This document shows, in pieces, positions 9,102 through 17,885 of a stretch of 64,000 bases of DNA. Positions within the stretch are counted from its first letter, which is position 1; the number at the start of each line of letters is the position of its first letter. Both the position numbers and the translations under genes were made by a program. Origin of the DNA: an uncultured Devosia sp. (lineage in GTDB: Bacteria > Pseudomonadota > Alphaproteobacteria > Rhizobiales > Devosiaceae). The notes beneath the pieces were generated by a model. It saw nothing but the letters and a program-made list of their open reading frames with translations. It was not told the origin of the DNA and did not search any database. The stretch spans positions 124,001-188,000 of the forward strand of contig NZ_CAMLHM010000002.1 of NCBI RefSeq assembly GCF_946479885.1, given 5' to 3'.

Positions 9102-9734
9102 TCAGGCAGCTTCGAGCTGAGCGACCAACATTTCGGGGCCGCCAAACAGCGCGCCGCTGGGCAGCAGCCGGCGGCTGTCGCCCTTGCCGACGACCAGCGC
9201 GGGCACGCCGTTGACGCCGAACTGCGCCATATCGGCTCGCGAGGACGCTATCCGCGCCCGGTAGGCGGCCATCAATTCCGGGTCCGGTGCGCGAAGGCGG
9301 TCCGCTGCGTCAGTGAACCCGGCATCGGCGAGGATACCAATCACGACGCCCATATCGCCGTTGTCCCGGCCATCGACATAACGTGCGCGCTGCAAGGCCT
9401 TGAGCGCCGCTATTTCATCAGCGGGCGCTTGCAGCCCCACGGCCACGATGGCCAGGGTTGCCGGCGCAGAGTCGAAGGTGGCGCCAGTCGCACCGAGTAC
9501 CTGCTGGCGATAGGTTTCGCAGAAAATCTGCCCGGTCAGCCGGGCGATGCGCTGATCGTTCTGCCAGGCATAGGCGGCGAACGATTGGTCCATGGAGCGG
9601 GCGCCTTCACCGGCAAAGAGGCCAGTTGGGGCAAGGTCAATAGTCGCGCCCTCCACCCGGCTCAATTGCTCAAGTGCAGCGGTGGCTCCATAGCACCAGC
9701 CGCAAAGCGGGTCGAACAGGTAAGTGATGTTCAT
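9102..9734 (-). CDS. DsbA-family / FrnE-like thioredoxin-fold oxidoreductase
   Basis: 210 residues without a signal peptide. CGWCYG redox motif near the N-terminus (LFDPLCGWCYGATAAL), a helical insertion, and a conserved cis-Pro loop near the C-terminus (FGVNGVPALVVG). AAGGA eight bases upstream selects the ATG at 9734 rather than the one at 9743, which lies in the ribosome site. Predicted cytoplasmic thiol-disulfide oxidoreductase or isomerase. First gene of a four-gene unit, divergent from a LysR gene at 9841; a redox or electrophile stress role is inferred. Confidence 0.9.
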   Translation of the reverse strand: MNITYLFDPLCGWCYGATAALEQLSRVEGATIDLAPTGLFAGEGARSMDQSFAAYAWQNDQRIARLTGQIFCETYRQQVLGATGATFDSAPATLAIVAVGLQAPADEIAALKALQRARYVDGRDNGDMGVVIGILADAGFTDAADRLRAPDPELMAAYRARIASSRADMAQFGVNGVPALVVGKGDSRRLLPSGALFGGPEMLVAQLEAA

Positions 9735-9840
9735 GTAATGCATCCTTCAATATCGTGGATGCAAGCTACGCCACGGTTATTGGTTGATCGAGGACGTCAA
9801 AGCCTACAAAATGTTTGCGAACGGCATACAATAGGACGAC
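9735..9840. promoter_or_regulatory. Divergent promoter region with a small dyad
   Basis: Contains CGTGG (9754-9758) / CCACG (9771-9775) with a 12-base centre, a size compatible with a LysR site. It lies between the DsbA-like gene and the LysR gene. Weak evidence beyond its position. Confidence 0.35.
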
Positions 9841-10752
9841 GTGGTGCAAGCTATTCGGCTCAATCGACTGGCCTACTTTTCCGCAGTGGCCGAGACTGGA
9901 TCATTCACCAAAGCCGCTGACCGACTGGGGATCACCAAGGCCGTCGTGAGCCAGCAGGTCAGCCGCCTCGAGGCGGAACTTGGGACCAGTCTACTGGTGC
10001 GAACGACGCGGCGGGTCGAGCCGACCGAAGCCGGTCGGCTGCTGCATGCGCGCTGCGTGCTGATCTTTAGTGAAGTCGAGGAAGCGGTCGGGGAAATCGC
10101 CCAGACCAATGCCGAGCCAACGGGAACCTTGCGCATAACTGCGCCCAATGACTATGGCGCGTCCACGATTGCGCCTGTCATCGCTGCCTTCACCAGGAAA
10201 TACCCGGCCTGCAATGTCGAATTGCAGTTGTCCGATACCAAAGTCGACCTGATCGCCGACCATTTCGATCTTTCGATCCGCGTCGGGTGGCTGGACGATT
10301 CCAGCTATCATGCCAGGCGGATCGGCACGTTTCGGCAGCTGTTGGTTGCATCGCCGGACCTGGCACGAGGGTGGACCGCCGGCGTGCCGGAGGACCTGAT
10401 CGGTCTCCCCTTCATTGCCAATGCATCGCTGAAGGAGCCGTTGGTCTGGCGCTTCACCAAGGACGATTTCGACCCCAGGACTGTCAGACTCCGGCAAAAC
10501 ATCCTGACCAATTCCACGCCAGCGGCCCTGGCGGCTGTTCTGGCCGGTGGAGGCATGTCGGTTTTGCCGGACTTTCTGGCGGCGGGGCACCTGGAGGCCA
10601 ATCGGCTCGTCCAACTCCTGCCCGCCTGGAGCCTGCCGGCTGGAGGGGTATATGCCGTCTATCCGGCGGCGCGGTTCCGTCCACCCAAGGTCACGGCGTT
10701 CGTGGCGATGTTGTCAGGTTACCGAAGCGATCAAGCGAAGTTGGAAAAGTAG
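9841..10752 (+). CDS. LysR-family transcriptional regulator
   Basis: 303 residues. Winged HTH at about residues 7-65 (AYFSAVAETGSFTKAADRLG, then AVVSQQVSRLEAELG) and a LysR substrate-binding domain of the CrgA/DntR-like type (TGTLRITAPNDYG). Starts at GTG 9841 (a second GTG follows at once), just behind an AGGA. Divergent from the DsbA/MBL/SnoaL cluster, its likely target. It ends 8 bases before the convergent LacI gene, with no terminator visible between them. Confidence 0.92.
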   Translation: MVQAIRLNRLAYFSAVAETGSFTKAADRLGITKAVVSQQVSRLEAELGTSLLVRTTRRVEPTEAGRLLHARCVLIFSEVEEAVGEIAQTNAEPTGTLRITAPNDYGASTIAPVIAAFTRKYPACNVELQLSDTKVDLIADHFDLSIRVGWLDDSSYHARRIGTFRQLLVASPDLARGWTAGVPEDLIGLPFIANASLKEPLVWRFTKDDFDPRTVRLRQNILTNSTPAALAAVLAGGGMSVLPDFLAAGHLEANRLVQLLPAWSLPAGGVYAVYPAARFRPPKVTAFVAMLSGYRSDQAKLEK

Positions 10753-10760
10753 GTGTCGCT

Positions 10761-11792
10761 TCAGCCCCAAGCGGAAACTGCGGCGGAACTGGCTCGCGCG
10801 ATGAGTTGGGGCTGCAGGATGACGTGTTGCGCGCTTACCCGCCCTCCGACACGCTCAAGCAACAGCTTGGCGGCGGAGTGACCCAGGACGGCGCCCGGTT
10901 GGTCCACACTGGTGAGGCCATTCTGGGCAAGTGCGCAAACCGGACTATTGTCATAGCCAACGATCGCCAGGTCATACGGAACTGAAAGTCCTATTTCGGC
11001 AGCGATGCTCAAGACTTCCACCGCAACGAAGTCTGACCAGCAGAACATGGCCGACGCGCTTGCTGGCGCATCGAGCAGCCGCGTGGCACCAGAGGCGATC
11101 TGTGCTTTCGTACTGCCAACTCGAACGATATTGATGTGTTCGGCCAGACCACACTTAAGCATCTCCCTGCGGTAGCCCAATTCTCGTTCGGCGACGATGG
11201 TGGATCCCGGGAGGTCGAGGCTGAGCATGGCGGTTGCCGGGAAGCCGTTCGCGACCAAATGTCGGACGGCTAAGCTAGCGCCTAGCTGGTCATCAGTGTT
11301 GACCGTGTCGAACCTCTGCCCGGTAGGCGCGTGAAAACCGAGTGCGACCAACGGCAGGCGCGAGGCTAACGTCTCCAGCGCCGTTTCTGCCCGGACTGTG
11401 CCAACAAGAATTATCCCGTCTACCTGCCGATCGATCATAGCCTCGATGACCGCTTCTTCGCTGGAGGCCGCGTCCCTTATCCCGACGATTACCTGGTAAC
11501 GCGTTTCGACCAGAGCAGACGCGACGCCATCGAGAATCTCTGCGAAAAAGGAATTCCTGATGTCCGGCAGCACAAGCGCAAGTGTGTAGGTCCGCCCGCG
11601 CATACCTCGAGCGGCAGGGAGAGGTCGATAGTTCAGCTCCTTGATCGACGCCTCGACGCGCGCCCGTAGCGAGGCGCTAACGCCGTAGGCGTCGCGCAAC
11701 ACCTTGGAGACGGCCGATACCGAAACGCCCGCATTCTCCGCCACCTGGCGGATGGTAACCCTGCGGGGCAACCTGCCTTCCTGCACCTGCAA
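10761..11792 (-). CDS. LacI-family transcriptional regulator (paralogue 1)
   Basis: 343 residues from a TTG at 11792, chosen because an AGGAGG lies seven bases upstream; the longer frame has none. HTH with VTIRQVAENAGVSVSAVSKVL, then the hinge region and a periplasmic-binding sugar domain. Closely resembles the LacI protein at 20385 (AVSKVLR-AYGVS, RGM, LPDIRN-FFA stretches shared), so they are paralogues. It follows the carboxylesterase gene by 70 bases as the last gene of the rhamnoside operon, a position that would allow feedback control. Confidence 0.9.
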   Translation of the reverse strand: MQVQEGRLPRRVTIRQVAENAGVSVSAVSKVLRDAYGVSASLRARVEASIKELNYRPLPAARGMRGRTYTLALVLPDIRNSFFAEILDGVASALVETRYQVIVGIRDAASSEEAVIEAMIDRQVDGIILVGTVRAETALETLASRLPLVALGFHAPTGQRFDTVNTDDQLGASLAVRHLVANGFPATAMLSLDLPGSTIVAERELGYRREMLKCGLAEHINIVRVGSTKAQIASGATRLLDAPASASAMFCWSDFVAVEVLSIAAEIGLSVPYDLAIVGYDNSPVCALAQNGLTSVDQPGAVLGHSAAKLLLERVGGRVSAQHVILQPQLIARASSAAVSAWG

Positions 11793-11862
11793 GGGGACAC
11801 CTCCTCTCGAACCGCAACGATTTGAGGATCGGGGACGTCCCGATCCTCGTCTCGGCAGAAAG

Positions 11863-13494
11863 TTAGGTAGTTTCCCAATACTGGCGTTCGGCGGGGTCGG
11901 GATCATTGACAACCCGGCATTCGGCATCGATCCACATGGTGGGCCGCTCCGTCAGGTTGTAGGCGGGCCATGCCGGCACGCCATCGGCATGGGGCACACC
12001 GGTACGGGCGAAGCCGGCCCACAGGGCGCTCATATTCTCCGCCGTTTGGTACCGTTCGGACGATTGGTCCTTCCCGAGAATGAAGTCCTGGCCAGCAGCA
12101 GGGTTGTTGAACTTCATCGCAATGTCAGAAGCATGAGGCGACCCCAGCTCGAATTCGGAACCCGGTATCTTGGTCTTGCTGTGGTAGGCCAGCTGGTACG
12201 AATAGACTGCCGCGCCGGCTTGCTCGACCTTGGCCTCCGCAATTTTGATGGAATCGCGGACGATCGGCGAGGTCGTGATCGCGAAGTAGATTTCAGCGGG
12301 CGTCGCGTCGGGCCTCGAGGCCTTGAAGGTCGCGATGATGGTTTCGAGTTCTTCGCCCTGGTAGGTGTCGCCGAGCCGTTCGCGCAAGCCGGGATAGTCG
12401 ATGTTGAAGATATCAGGTGGGCCGAAGAGCGAGAAGAATACCATCTCGTCGCGCGTCGTGCCGCACATCAGTGGCTTGTCCTTGGAGAACGACGCCACGC
12501 CCTGGGCAAACGGGTTCTGCGGGATGATGGTGCCATCCACGAAAGCGCCAAATCCGGGCACCTCCGGACTTTCCGCCCAAGGCGCCTCGCCCATGGGCAC
12601 GTCACTGCCCTGTTGGGCTTCGAGCAGCTTTTCGGCTGGCATGTCCATGAGCATGGCCAGATCGGTTTCGCCGACGCCCAGCGCAGCGAGCGTCCGGCGG
12701 GCACGTTCGGTGGCGCCGTCGCGGGTGGCAAGCGTCAAGGGTGCCGCACTTTCGATCGAGGCCTTGTGGAACAGGTTGGCGGCGCCGGGCATGGTATAGA
12801 CGCAGGCGGTCTTGGCGCCGCCGCCGCTCTCGCCCCAGACCATCACATTGTCCGGGTCGCCGCCAAAATTCTCGATATTGTCCTGCACCCATTGCAGCGC
12901 GAGCTGGATATCGAGCATGCCGGCATTGGCTGCGTAGTCCTCGCCCCCGAGGTCGCCCAGGAACAGGTAGCCGAGCAGGCCGAGGCGATGGTTGGATTGC
13001 ACCACGACAACGTCATGCAGCCGCGCCAGATTGGTGCCGTCCTGCCCGGTGGCCGAGCCGGAGCCGATCATGTAGCCGCCGCCATGATTGTAGAACATGA
13101 CCGGACGGCGCTTGTTGTCGGCAGCGGGCGTCCAGACATTGAGGTAGAGGCAATCCTCGGAGGGCGCGGGCATGCGCTTGTCGGGACCCATTTCCGGCTG
13201 CGGCGCCTGAAAGGCCGGGTTGCCGAAGGCCATGGTGTCCCGAACTTCGGTCCAGGGCGGGGGTGGTTGGGGTGCGCGGAACCGCAGGGATCCCACTGGC
13301 GGGGCGCCATAGGGAACGCCGAGGAACTTGGCAATGCCGTCCTCGGTCTTGCCGCGGATCGGCCCATGGGTGGTGGTCGCATCAATGGTGCTGCCATCGG
13401 TCTGTCCCATTGCCGGCAGCGGCAATCCTGCAACGCCGAGTAAAGCGGCTCCCTGCACCATCATTGACCTCCGGGTCATGCGAATATGGGTCAT
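11863..13494 (-). CDS. Exported type-B carboxylesterase
   Basis: 543 residues, alpha/beta hydrolase. TRRSMMVQGAALLGVAGLPLP at the N-terminus looks like a Tat or Sec signal. EDCLYLNVW at 113-121 is the carboxylesterase B signature; oxyanion HGGG at 137-140; nucleophile S223 in GESGGG; catalytic His probably in SPHASD. ATG 13494 has AGGAGGAGA. Hydrolyses a carboxylic ester, probably outside the cytoplasm. It follows the ABC ATPase of the rhamnoside operon by 97 bases, so it may deacylate acylated rhamnosides; that link is inferred from position. Confidence 0.9.
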   Translation of the reverse strand: MTHIRMTRRSMMVQGAALLGVAGLPLPAMGQTDGSTIDATTTHGPIRGKTEDGIAKFLGVPYGAPPVGSLRFRAPQPPPPWTEVRDTMAFGNPAFQAPQPEMGPDKRMPAPSEDCLYLNVWTPAADNKRRPVMFYNHGGGYMIGSGSATGQDGTNLARLHDVVVVQSNHRLGLLGYLFLGDLGGEDYAANAGMLDIQLALQWVQDNIENFGGDPDNVMVWGESGGGAKTACVYTMPGAANLFHKASIESAAPLTLATRDGATERARRTLAALGVGETDLAMLMDMPAEKLLEAQQGSDVPMGEAPWAESPEVPGFGAFVDGTIIPQNPFAQGVASFSKDKPLMCGTTRDEMVFFSLFGPPDIFNIDYPGLRERLGDTYQGEELETIIATFKASRPDATPAEIYFAITTSPIVRDSIKIAEAKVEQAGAAVYSYQLAYHSKTKIPGSEFELGSPHASDIAMKFNNPAAGQDFILGKDQSSERYQTAENMSALWAGFARTGVPHADGVPAWPAYNLTERPTMWIDAECRVVNDPDPAERQYWETT

Positions 13495-13591
13495 AGTATC
13501 TCTCCTCCTACATCTGCCAATTGGGCATGCAGTCTCGTTGGCCGGCACGTTGGCGCGGCCTGCAAAAGTCGTGATCTTCAGGCCGGTGGCG

Positions 13592-14671
13592 CTAGAGGTG
13601 GCGGGCACGCCCGGAGGGATCGAAGACGATCGCATCCTGGGGTTCGAAGCCGAAACTCACCTTTTGTCCGGGCTGCAGTGTCTTGTCGCCATCGAGCACA
13701 GCCAGGAAATTGACGCCCGACGGCAGGTTGACGCTCACATTGGTTTCACTCCCCAGGCGCTCGACGAGGACAACCTGCCCGGCCAGCGACCCTTGATCGC
13801 TGATAACGAGCGCCTGTGGCCGTATCCCGAGCGTGACCTGGTCGCCGGGCTTGAGGCCCGTTGCATCTGCGGGCACCACCACCCGTTCGACGCCTTTGCC
13901 ACTCACGGCGACGGTGTCGGCACCGATGGCGTCCACGGTGGCGGACAGCAGGTTCATCTTTGGTGATCCGATGAAGCCGGCCACGAACATATTGGCTGGC
14001 CGCTGATAGAGCTCGATCGGGGCACCGATCTGCTGAACCTTGCCGGCATCGAGCACGACGATCTTGTCGGCCAAAGTCATGGCTTCGACCTGGTCGTGGG
14101 TGACATAAATCATGGTTGCGCCGAGATCCCGATGGAGCTTGCTGAGCTCCATGCGCATATCGACGCGCAAAGCCGCATCGAGATTGGACAGCGGCTCGTC
14201 GAACAGGAACACTTCGGGCTGCCGCACGATGGCACGGCCGATGGCGACGCGCTGGCGCTGGCCGCCGGAGAGTTGCGCAGGCTTGCGCTCGAGCAGGTGC
14301 TCCATCTGCAGGATGCGCGCCGCCTCGCGCACCTTGGCGTCCCTGATATCCTTGGGCGTCCTGGCCAGTTTGAGACCAAAGCCCATATTCTCGTAGACCG
14401 TCATATGGGGGTAGAGCGCGTAGCTCTGGAACACCATGGCGATGCCGCGGTCACGCGGCTCCACGTCGTTGACGACACGTGAGCCGATGGACAGTTCGCC
14501 CCCGCTGATCTCTTCGAGGCCGGCGATCATCCGCAGCAGGGTGGATTTTCCGCATCCCGAAGGCCCGACGAACACAACGAACTCACCGTGATCGATCGAA
14601 ATGTCTACGCCCTTGATGACTTCCACGCCGCCATAGCTTTTGTGCAGGTGCTTGAGTTCCAGTCCGGCCAT
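13592..14671 (-). CDS. Sugar ABC transporter ATP-binding protein (UgpC/MsmK/MalK type)
   Basis: 359 residues. Walker A GPSGCGKST (about 36-44), Q-loop VFQSYALYPHMTV, signature LSGGQRQRVAIGRA, Walker B VFLFDEPLSNLDA, H-loop YVTHDQVEA, then a C-terminal OB/TOBE domain of about 120 residues typical of CUT1 ATPases. Energises the importer formed by the two permeases at 14696 and 15520 at the inner membrane. It starts 24 bases after the second permease gene. No missing motif. Confidence 0.96.
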   Translation of the reverse strand: MAGLELKHLHKSYGGVEVIKGVDISIDHGEFVVFVGPSGCGKSTLLRMIAGLEEISGGELSIGSRVVNDVEPRDRGIAMVFQSYALYPHMTVYENMGFGLKLARTPKDIRDAKVREAARILQMEHLLERKPAQLSGGQRQRVAIGRAIVRQPEVFLFDEPLSNLDAALRVDMRMELSKLHRDLGATMIYVTHDQVEAMTLADKIVVLDAGKVQQIGAPIELYQRPANMFVAGFIGSPKMNLLSATVDAIGADTVAVSGKGVERVVVPADATGLKPGDQVTLGIRPQALVISDQGSLAGQVVLVERLGSETNVSVNLPSGVNFLAVLDGDKTLQPGQKVSFGFEPQDAIVFDPSGRARHL

Positions 14672-14695
14672 GGGCGGCCTCCCTTGAAATAACGC

Positions 14696-15523
14696 TTAGC
14701 CCTTGACCGCACCGGCCGTCACGCCGGCCACGATCTGCCGGTTGAAGAACAGGAAGACGAGCAGTGGTGGGATGGTGATGAGCAGGATGTTGGTGAAGAG
14801 CAGATTGTAAGAGGTGTTGAACTGGCTCTGGAAATTATAGAGCGTCAGCTGCACCGTCGCGTTGCCATTCCCGGGCAGATAATAGAGCGGGTTGGTGAAA
14901 TCGTTGAAGATGGCCACCGATTGCACCACGATATTGGTCACGGTGACCGGCCAAAGCAGCGGCAGGATAACCCGGAAGAACACATCCAGCGGGCGAGCGC
15001 CGTCGATGATGGCGGCTTCGTCGAGCTCTCGCGGAATTGTGGCGATGAACGCCCGATAGAGCAGGATGGAGAATGACAGGCCGTAGGCGACCTCAATGAG
15101 CACCAGTCCGTGCAGCTTGCCGAAGAGGCCCAGACCTTGCAGCAGCCAGATGGTAGGGACAACCGCTGGCGGGATCATCAGTCCAGCCAGGATCAGGAAC
15201 TCGATGAGCCCGTTGAACCGCGTCTTGCGACGGGCCAGCACGAAGCCGACCATGGCGGCAAAGACCACCAGCAGAGTGACGCTGGCCACGGTCAGGATGG
15301 TGGAATTGATGAAAGCGGTGACCAGCATCCAGTTGCGCGTGGCAACCACCTCCACCACGTTGTCCCAGAGGTGAAAGCCATCGGGCCAGGAAAAGTCTCG
15401 CAGCAAGGACTGCCGACGATCCTTGAACGCCATGAGCACGATGAATGCGAAGGGTATCAGGAACACCACGGCCGTAGCGGCAATGGCGGCTGAACTGATG
15501 AGAATGGATGGCCGGGATTTCAT
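14696..15523 (-). CDS. Sugar ABC transporter permease (MalG/CUT1 type)
   Basis: 275 residues, six predicted membrane segments. The EAA loop is visible (ELDEAAIIDGARPLDVFFRVILPLL), which docks to the ATPase. Ends with the typical FFNRQIVAGVTAGAVKG tail. Overlaps the upstream permease gene by 4 bases (ATGA), implying coupled translation of the heterodimeric channel. Confidence 0.95.
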   Translation of the reverse strand: MKSRPSILISSAAIAATAVVFLIPFAFIVLMAFKDRRQSLLRDFSWPDGFHLWDNVVEVVATRNWMLVTAFINSTILTVASVTLLVVFAAMVGFVLARRKTRFNGLIEFLILAGLMIPPAVVPTIWLLQGLGLFGKLHGLVLIEVAYGLSFSILLYRAFIATIPRELDEAAIIDGARPLDVFFRVILPLLWPVTVTNIVVQSVAIFNDFTNPLYYLPGNGNATVQLTLYNFQSQFNTSYNLLFTNILLITIPPLLVFLFFNRQIVAGVTAGAVKG

Positions 15524-16434
15524 TCGTGACCCTGCTTGCGGTTGAGGAGCATGGTCAGCGGGACCACCAGGACACCGATAAGTACGAACAGCACCACATT
15601 GCCGGCGGTCGACAGCCCGTAAAAGCCGGCCTGGTACTGCTTGTAGATGACAGAGGCCACCGTATCGGAGGCAAAGCCGGGGCCACCTCGGGTCATCGCC
15701 CAGATCAGATCGAAGGTGCGCAACCCGCCAATGAAGCTCAGCGTGATCACAGTGGCCGTCGCCGGCCGGCTTAGCGGCAGCGTGATGTAGAGGAAATTCT
15801 GGAACTTGGTGGCGCCATCGATCCGCGCCGCTTCGTAATAGTCTTTCGGAATCGCCACGATGCCGGCGATGTAGATAACGGTAGCGAGGCCCACGCCTTT
15901 CCAGACGTCCACCAAGGCGACCGAGAACAAAGCGAGGTTGGGGTTGGTCAACCAGCCGGGCCCCTTGATGCCGATCAGCGCCAGCCCCTCATTGATCATG
16001 CCGTTGGTGGGATGCATCAGCACCGTAAAGGTAATGCCGACGCCCACAGTCGATACCAGGACGGGAAAGAACACGACCGAGCGCAGGTAGCCACGCGCCA
16101 GGATGTGGCTGGTGAGCAACAGCGCCAGCAGCATGCCAAGCACGACCTTGAGCCCGGAAGTGATCACCGCATAGAGCACGGTGTTGACCAGACCCCTGAT
16201 GAGGAACGGCTCACGAAAGAACTGAGCGAAATTTTCGAACCCGATGAACGTCGAGTCGAACAGCGTCCAACGCGTCAGGCTGAAATACAGCGACGCAAAG
16301 GTCGGCATCAGGAATAGCACGCCATAGATCACCGCCGCGGGCAGGAAGAACCAGCCTGGATAGGGCGAGGGACGGGCGCCCAGCCTGGCAGGCATGGCCA
16401 TCGGGGCGAGGCGCGTATCGGACGCGGCTGTCAT
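15520..16434 (-). CDS. Sugar ABC transporter permease (MalF/CUT1 type)
   Basis: 304 residues; an N-terminal cytoplasmic lead then about six membrane segments (PGWFFLPAAVIYGVLFLMP first). EAA loop KDYYEAARIDGATKFQNFLYI. Forms the membrane channel with the product of 14696. It follows the binding-protein gene after a 75-base gap that carries a strong stem-loop. Confidence 0.95.
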   Translation of the reverse strand: MTAASDTRLAPMAMPARLGARPSPYPGWFFLPAAVIYGVLFLMPTFASLYFSLTRWTLFDSTFIGFENFAQFFREPFLIRGLVNTVLYAVITSGLKVVLGMLLALLLTSHILARGYLRSVVFFPVLVSTVGVGITFTVLMHPTNGMINEGLALIGIKGPGWLTNPNLALFSVALVDVWKGVGLATVIYIAGIVAIPKDYYEAARIDGATKFQNFLYITLPLSRPATATVITLSFIGGLRTFDLIWAMTRGGPGFASDTVASVIYKQYQAGFYGLSTAGNVVLFVLIGVLVVPLTMLLNRKQGHE

Positions 16435-16459
16435 CGGCCTTCTCCTTGAGAAAGAGGGC

Positions 16460-16495
16460 GGCAGCCCGGAGCGAGACCAGGCGCTCCGAGCTGCC
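16460..16495 (-). other. Intercistronic 14-bp stem-loop between binding-protein and permease genes
   Basis: GGCAGC-C-CGGAGCG (16460-16473) pairs with CGCTCC-G-AGCTGCC (16482-16495), one mismatched pair in 14, loop of 8 bases. No T-run follows, so in a continuing operon it more likely protects the 3' end of the upstream binding-protein message than ends transcription, as described for malE-malF. Confidence 0.6.
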
Positions 16496-16509
16496 TGAGC
16501 AGCAGTCGC

Positions 16510-17811
16510 TTACCAGCCAGGGAGGCCTAGCTGCTGCGCCTGCTTGCGGACGTCCTCATCATAAAGCGCCGCAGCATCTTCGGGAGTCCGAATGCCGGAG
16601 CCAACTTCGACGGTGATGTTTTCCAGACTTGGCCCTTTGACCGGCGACAGGAATTCCAGCGCCGGAGCGGTGCGGCCATCGGCAGTGAAATAAGTCTGCA
16701 GATCCGTGACCGCAGCAGGAACGTCGGCGGGCAGTTCGCAACCCTGGATGAGGAACGGCCCGGTGATGGCGTTGATCTCGACCCACGGATCGCAGCCGCC
16801 TTCCTTGCTCCCGACGAACGCCACAAGCTTCTTGGCTGCATCCAAGTTGGGCGTAGTGGCCGAGATGTAAAGTGCGGTCGGCATCCAGACCGTCGTGCCG
16901 TTGACGGCAGCATCATCGCCGGGCAGAGCGAAGAAGCCGACATCGTTGAGCTGGTCGGGATAGTCCTGCGCGATGGTGCCGACCGCGAAGGTCAGCATCG
17001 GATAGTGGACCCCCTCACCCGCAGCGAGCATACGCAGGCCGTCATTGAGGGTGGCGGCGCCGAAATCCTCGTTAAGGTCCCCCGCGTTGAAGACGTCGGC
17101 CTGTTTCTGGAAGCCGGCCATCGCAGCCGGCGTGTCGGCATACTTGGCTTCGCCGCGCGTATACATGTCTGCGAACTGCGGGTTTTTGGCCTGCACGTTG
17201 AAGAAGTCGGCGAGGATGAACAGCTGGCTGGTCCAGGTATCGCCGAACGTCTGGATCACTGGGGCCTTTCCGGCCTCCTTGATCTTGGCGTTGTTGGCCA
17301 TGAACTCGTCCCAGGTCGTGGGAACCGAGAGGCCAAGCTCTTCATAGACCTTCCTGTTGTAGAGAATGCCGCCACCCATGGCCTGGCCATATGGCACGCC
17401 GCGCAGCGTCCCGTCGGGCGCCGTCACCGTCTGCTTGAAGCTGCTCAGGATGGTGGACATGTAGGCTTCATCGGTCAGGTCGACCGTGGACTGCACCGGG
17501 TTGATCGCCTGGAACAGCGAGCCTGCATTATAAACGAAGACGTCGTTCATCGTGCCGGTCGCCAGTCGGCTCTTGACCATGTTGTCGCGCTCGGTGCCCC
17601 CTGGCCCGACTTCGATTTCCACGTTGATATCTGGATTGGCCGCTTCGAATGCCGCGACCATGGCTTCAGTATAGGCGACTGCGGCCTGATCGTTTGGTGC
17701 AAACAGGCTCAGCGTCGTCTGCTGTGCGAAGGCAGCGCCCGATAGGGCGGTGAAGCCCATCAAGCCAGCAGCGAACCCGGCAATGGCATGCCGGCGGTTA
17801 GTCTTCTGCAT
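16510..17811 (-). CDS. Sugar ABC transporter substrate-binding protein
   Basis: 433 residues, family 1 extracellular solute-binding protein. Signal peptide (RRHAIAGFAAGLMGFTALSGAAFAQ). The body has the family hallmarks FEAANPDINVEIEVGPGGTERDNMVK and a PYGQAMGGGILYNRKVYEELGL stretch. Periplasmic receptor for the CUT1 importer; the operon suggests rhamnose-containing glycosides or their released sugars. The ribosome site AGGGAGG precedes ATG 17811. Confidence 0.95.
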   Translation of the reverse strand: MQKTNRRHAIAGFAAGLMGFTALSGAAFAQQTTLSLFAPNDQAAVAYTEAMVAAFEAANPDINVEIEVGPGGTERDNMVKSRLATGTMNDVFVYNAGSLFQAINPVQSTVDLTDEAYMSTILSSFKQTVTAPDGTLRGVPYGQAMGGGILYNRKVYEELGLSVPTTWDEFMANNAKIKEAGKAPVIQTFGDTWTSQLFILADFFNVQAKNPQFADMYTRGEAKYADTPAAMAGFQKQADVFNAGDLNEDFGAATLNDGLRMLAAGEGVHYPMLTFAVGTIAQDYPDQLNDVGFFALPGDDAAVNGTTVWMPTALYISATTPNLDAAKKLVAFVGSKEGGCDPWVEINAITGPFLIQGCELPADVPAAVTDLQTYFTADGRTAPALEFLSPVKGPSLENITVEVGSGIRTPEDAAALYDEDVRKQAQQLGLPGW

Positions 17812-17827
17812 AGTTTATCCTCCCTAT

Positions 17828-17876
17828 GATCGAGCCAGTTAGCTTCGATCGGATGTTGTGATCCCGCCAGAGCGGG
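17828..17876 (-). other. Two small stem-loops between the rhamnosidase and binding-protein genes
   Basis: GATCGA (17828-17833) / TCGATC (17845-17850), and CCCGC (17863-17867) / GCGGG (17872-17876) with a 4-base loop. They lie in the 74-base gap inside the operon. No T-tract; possibly RNA processing or stability elements. Confidence 0.4.
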
Positions 17877-17885
17877 CTCCGGTGA

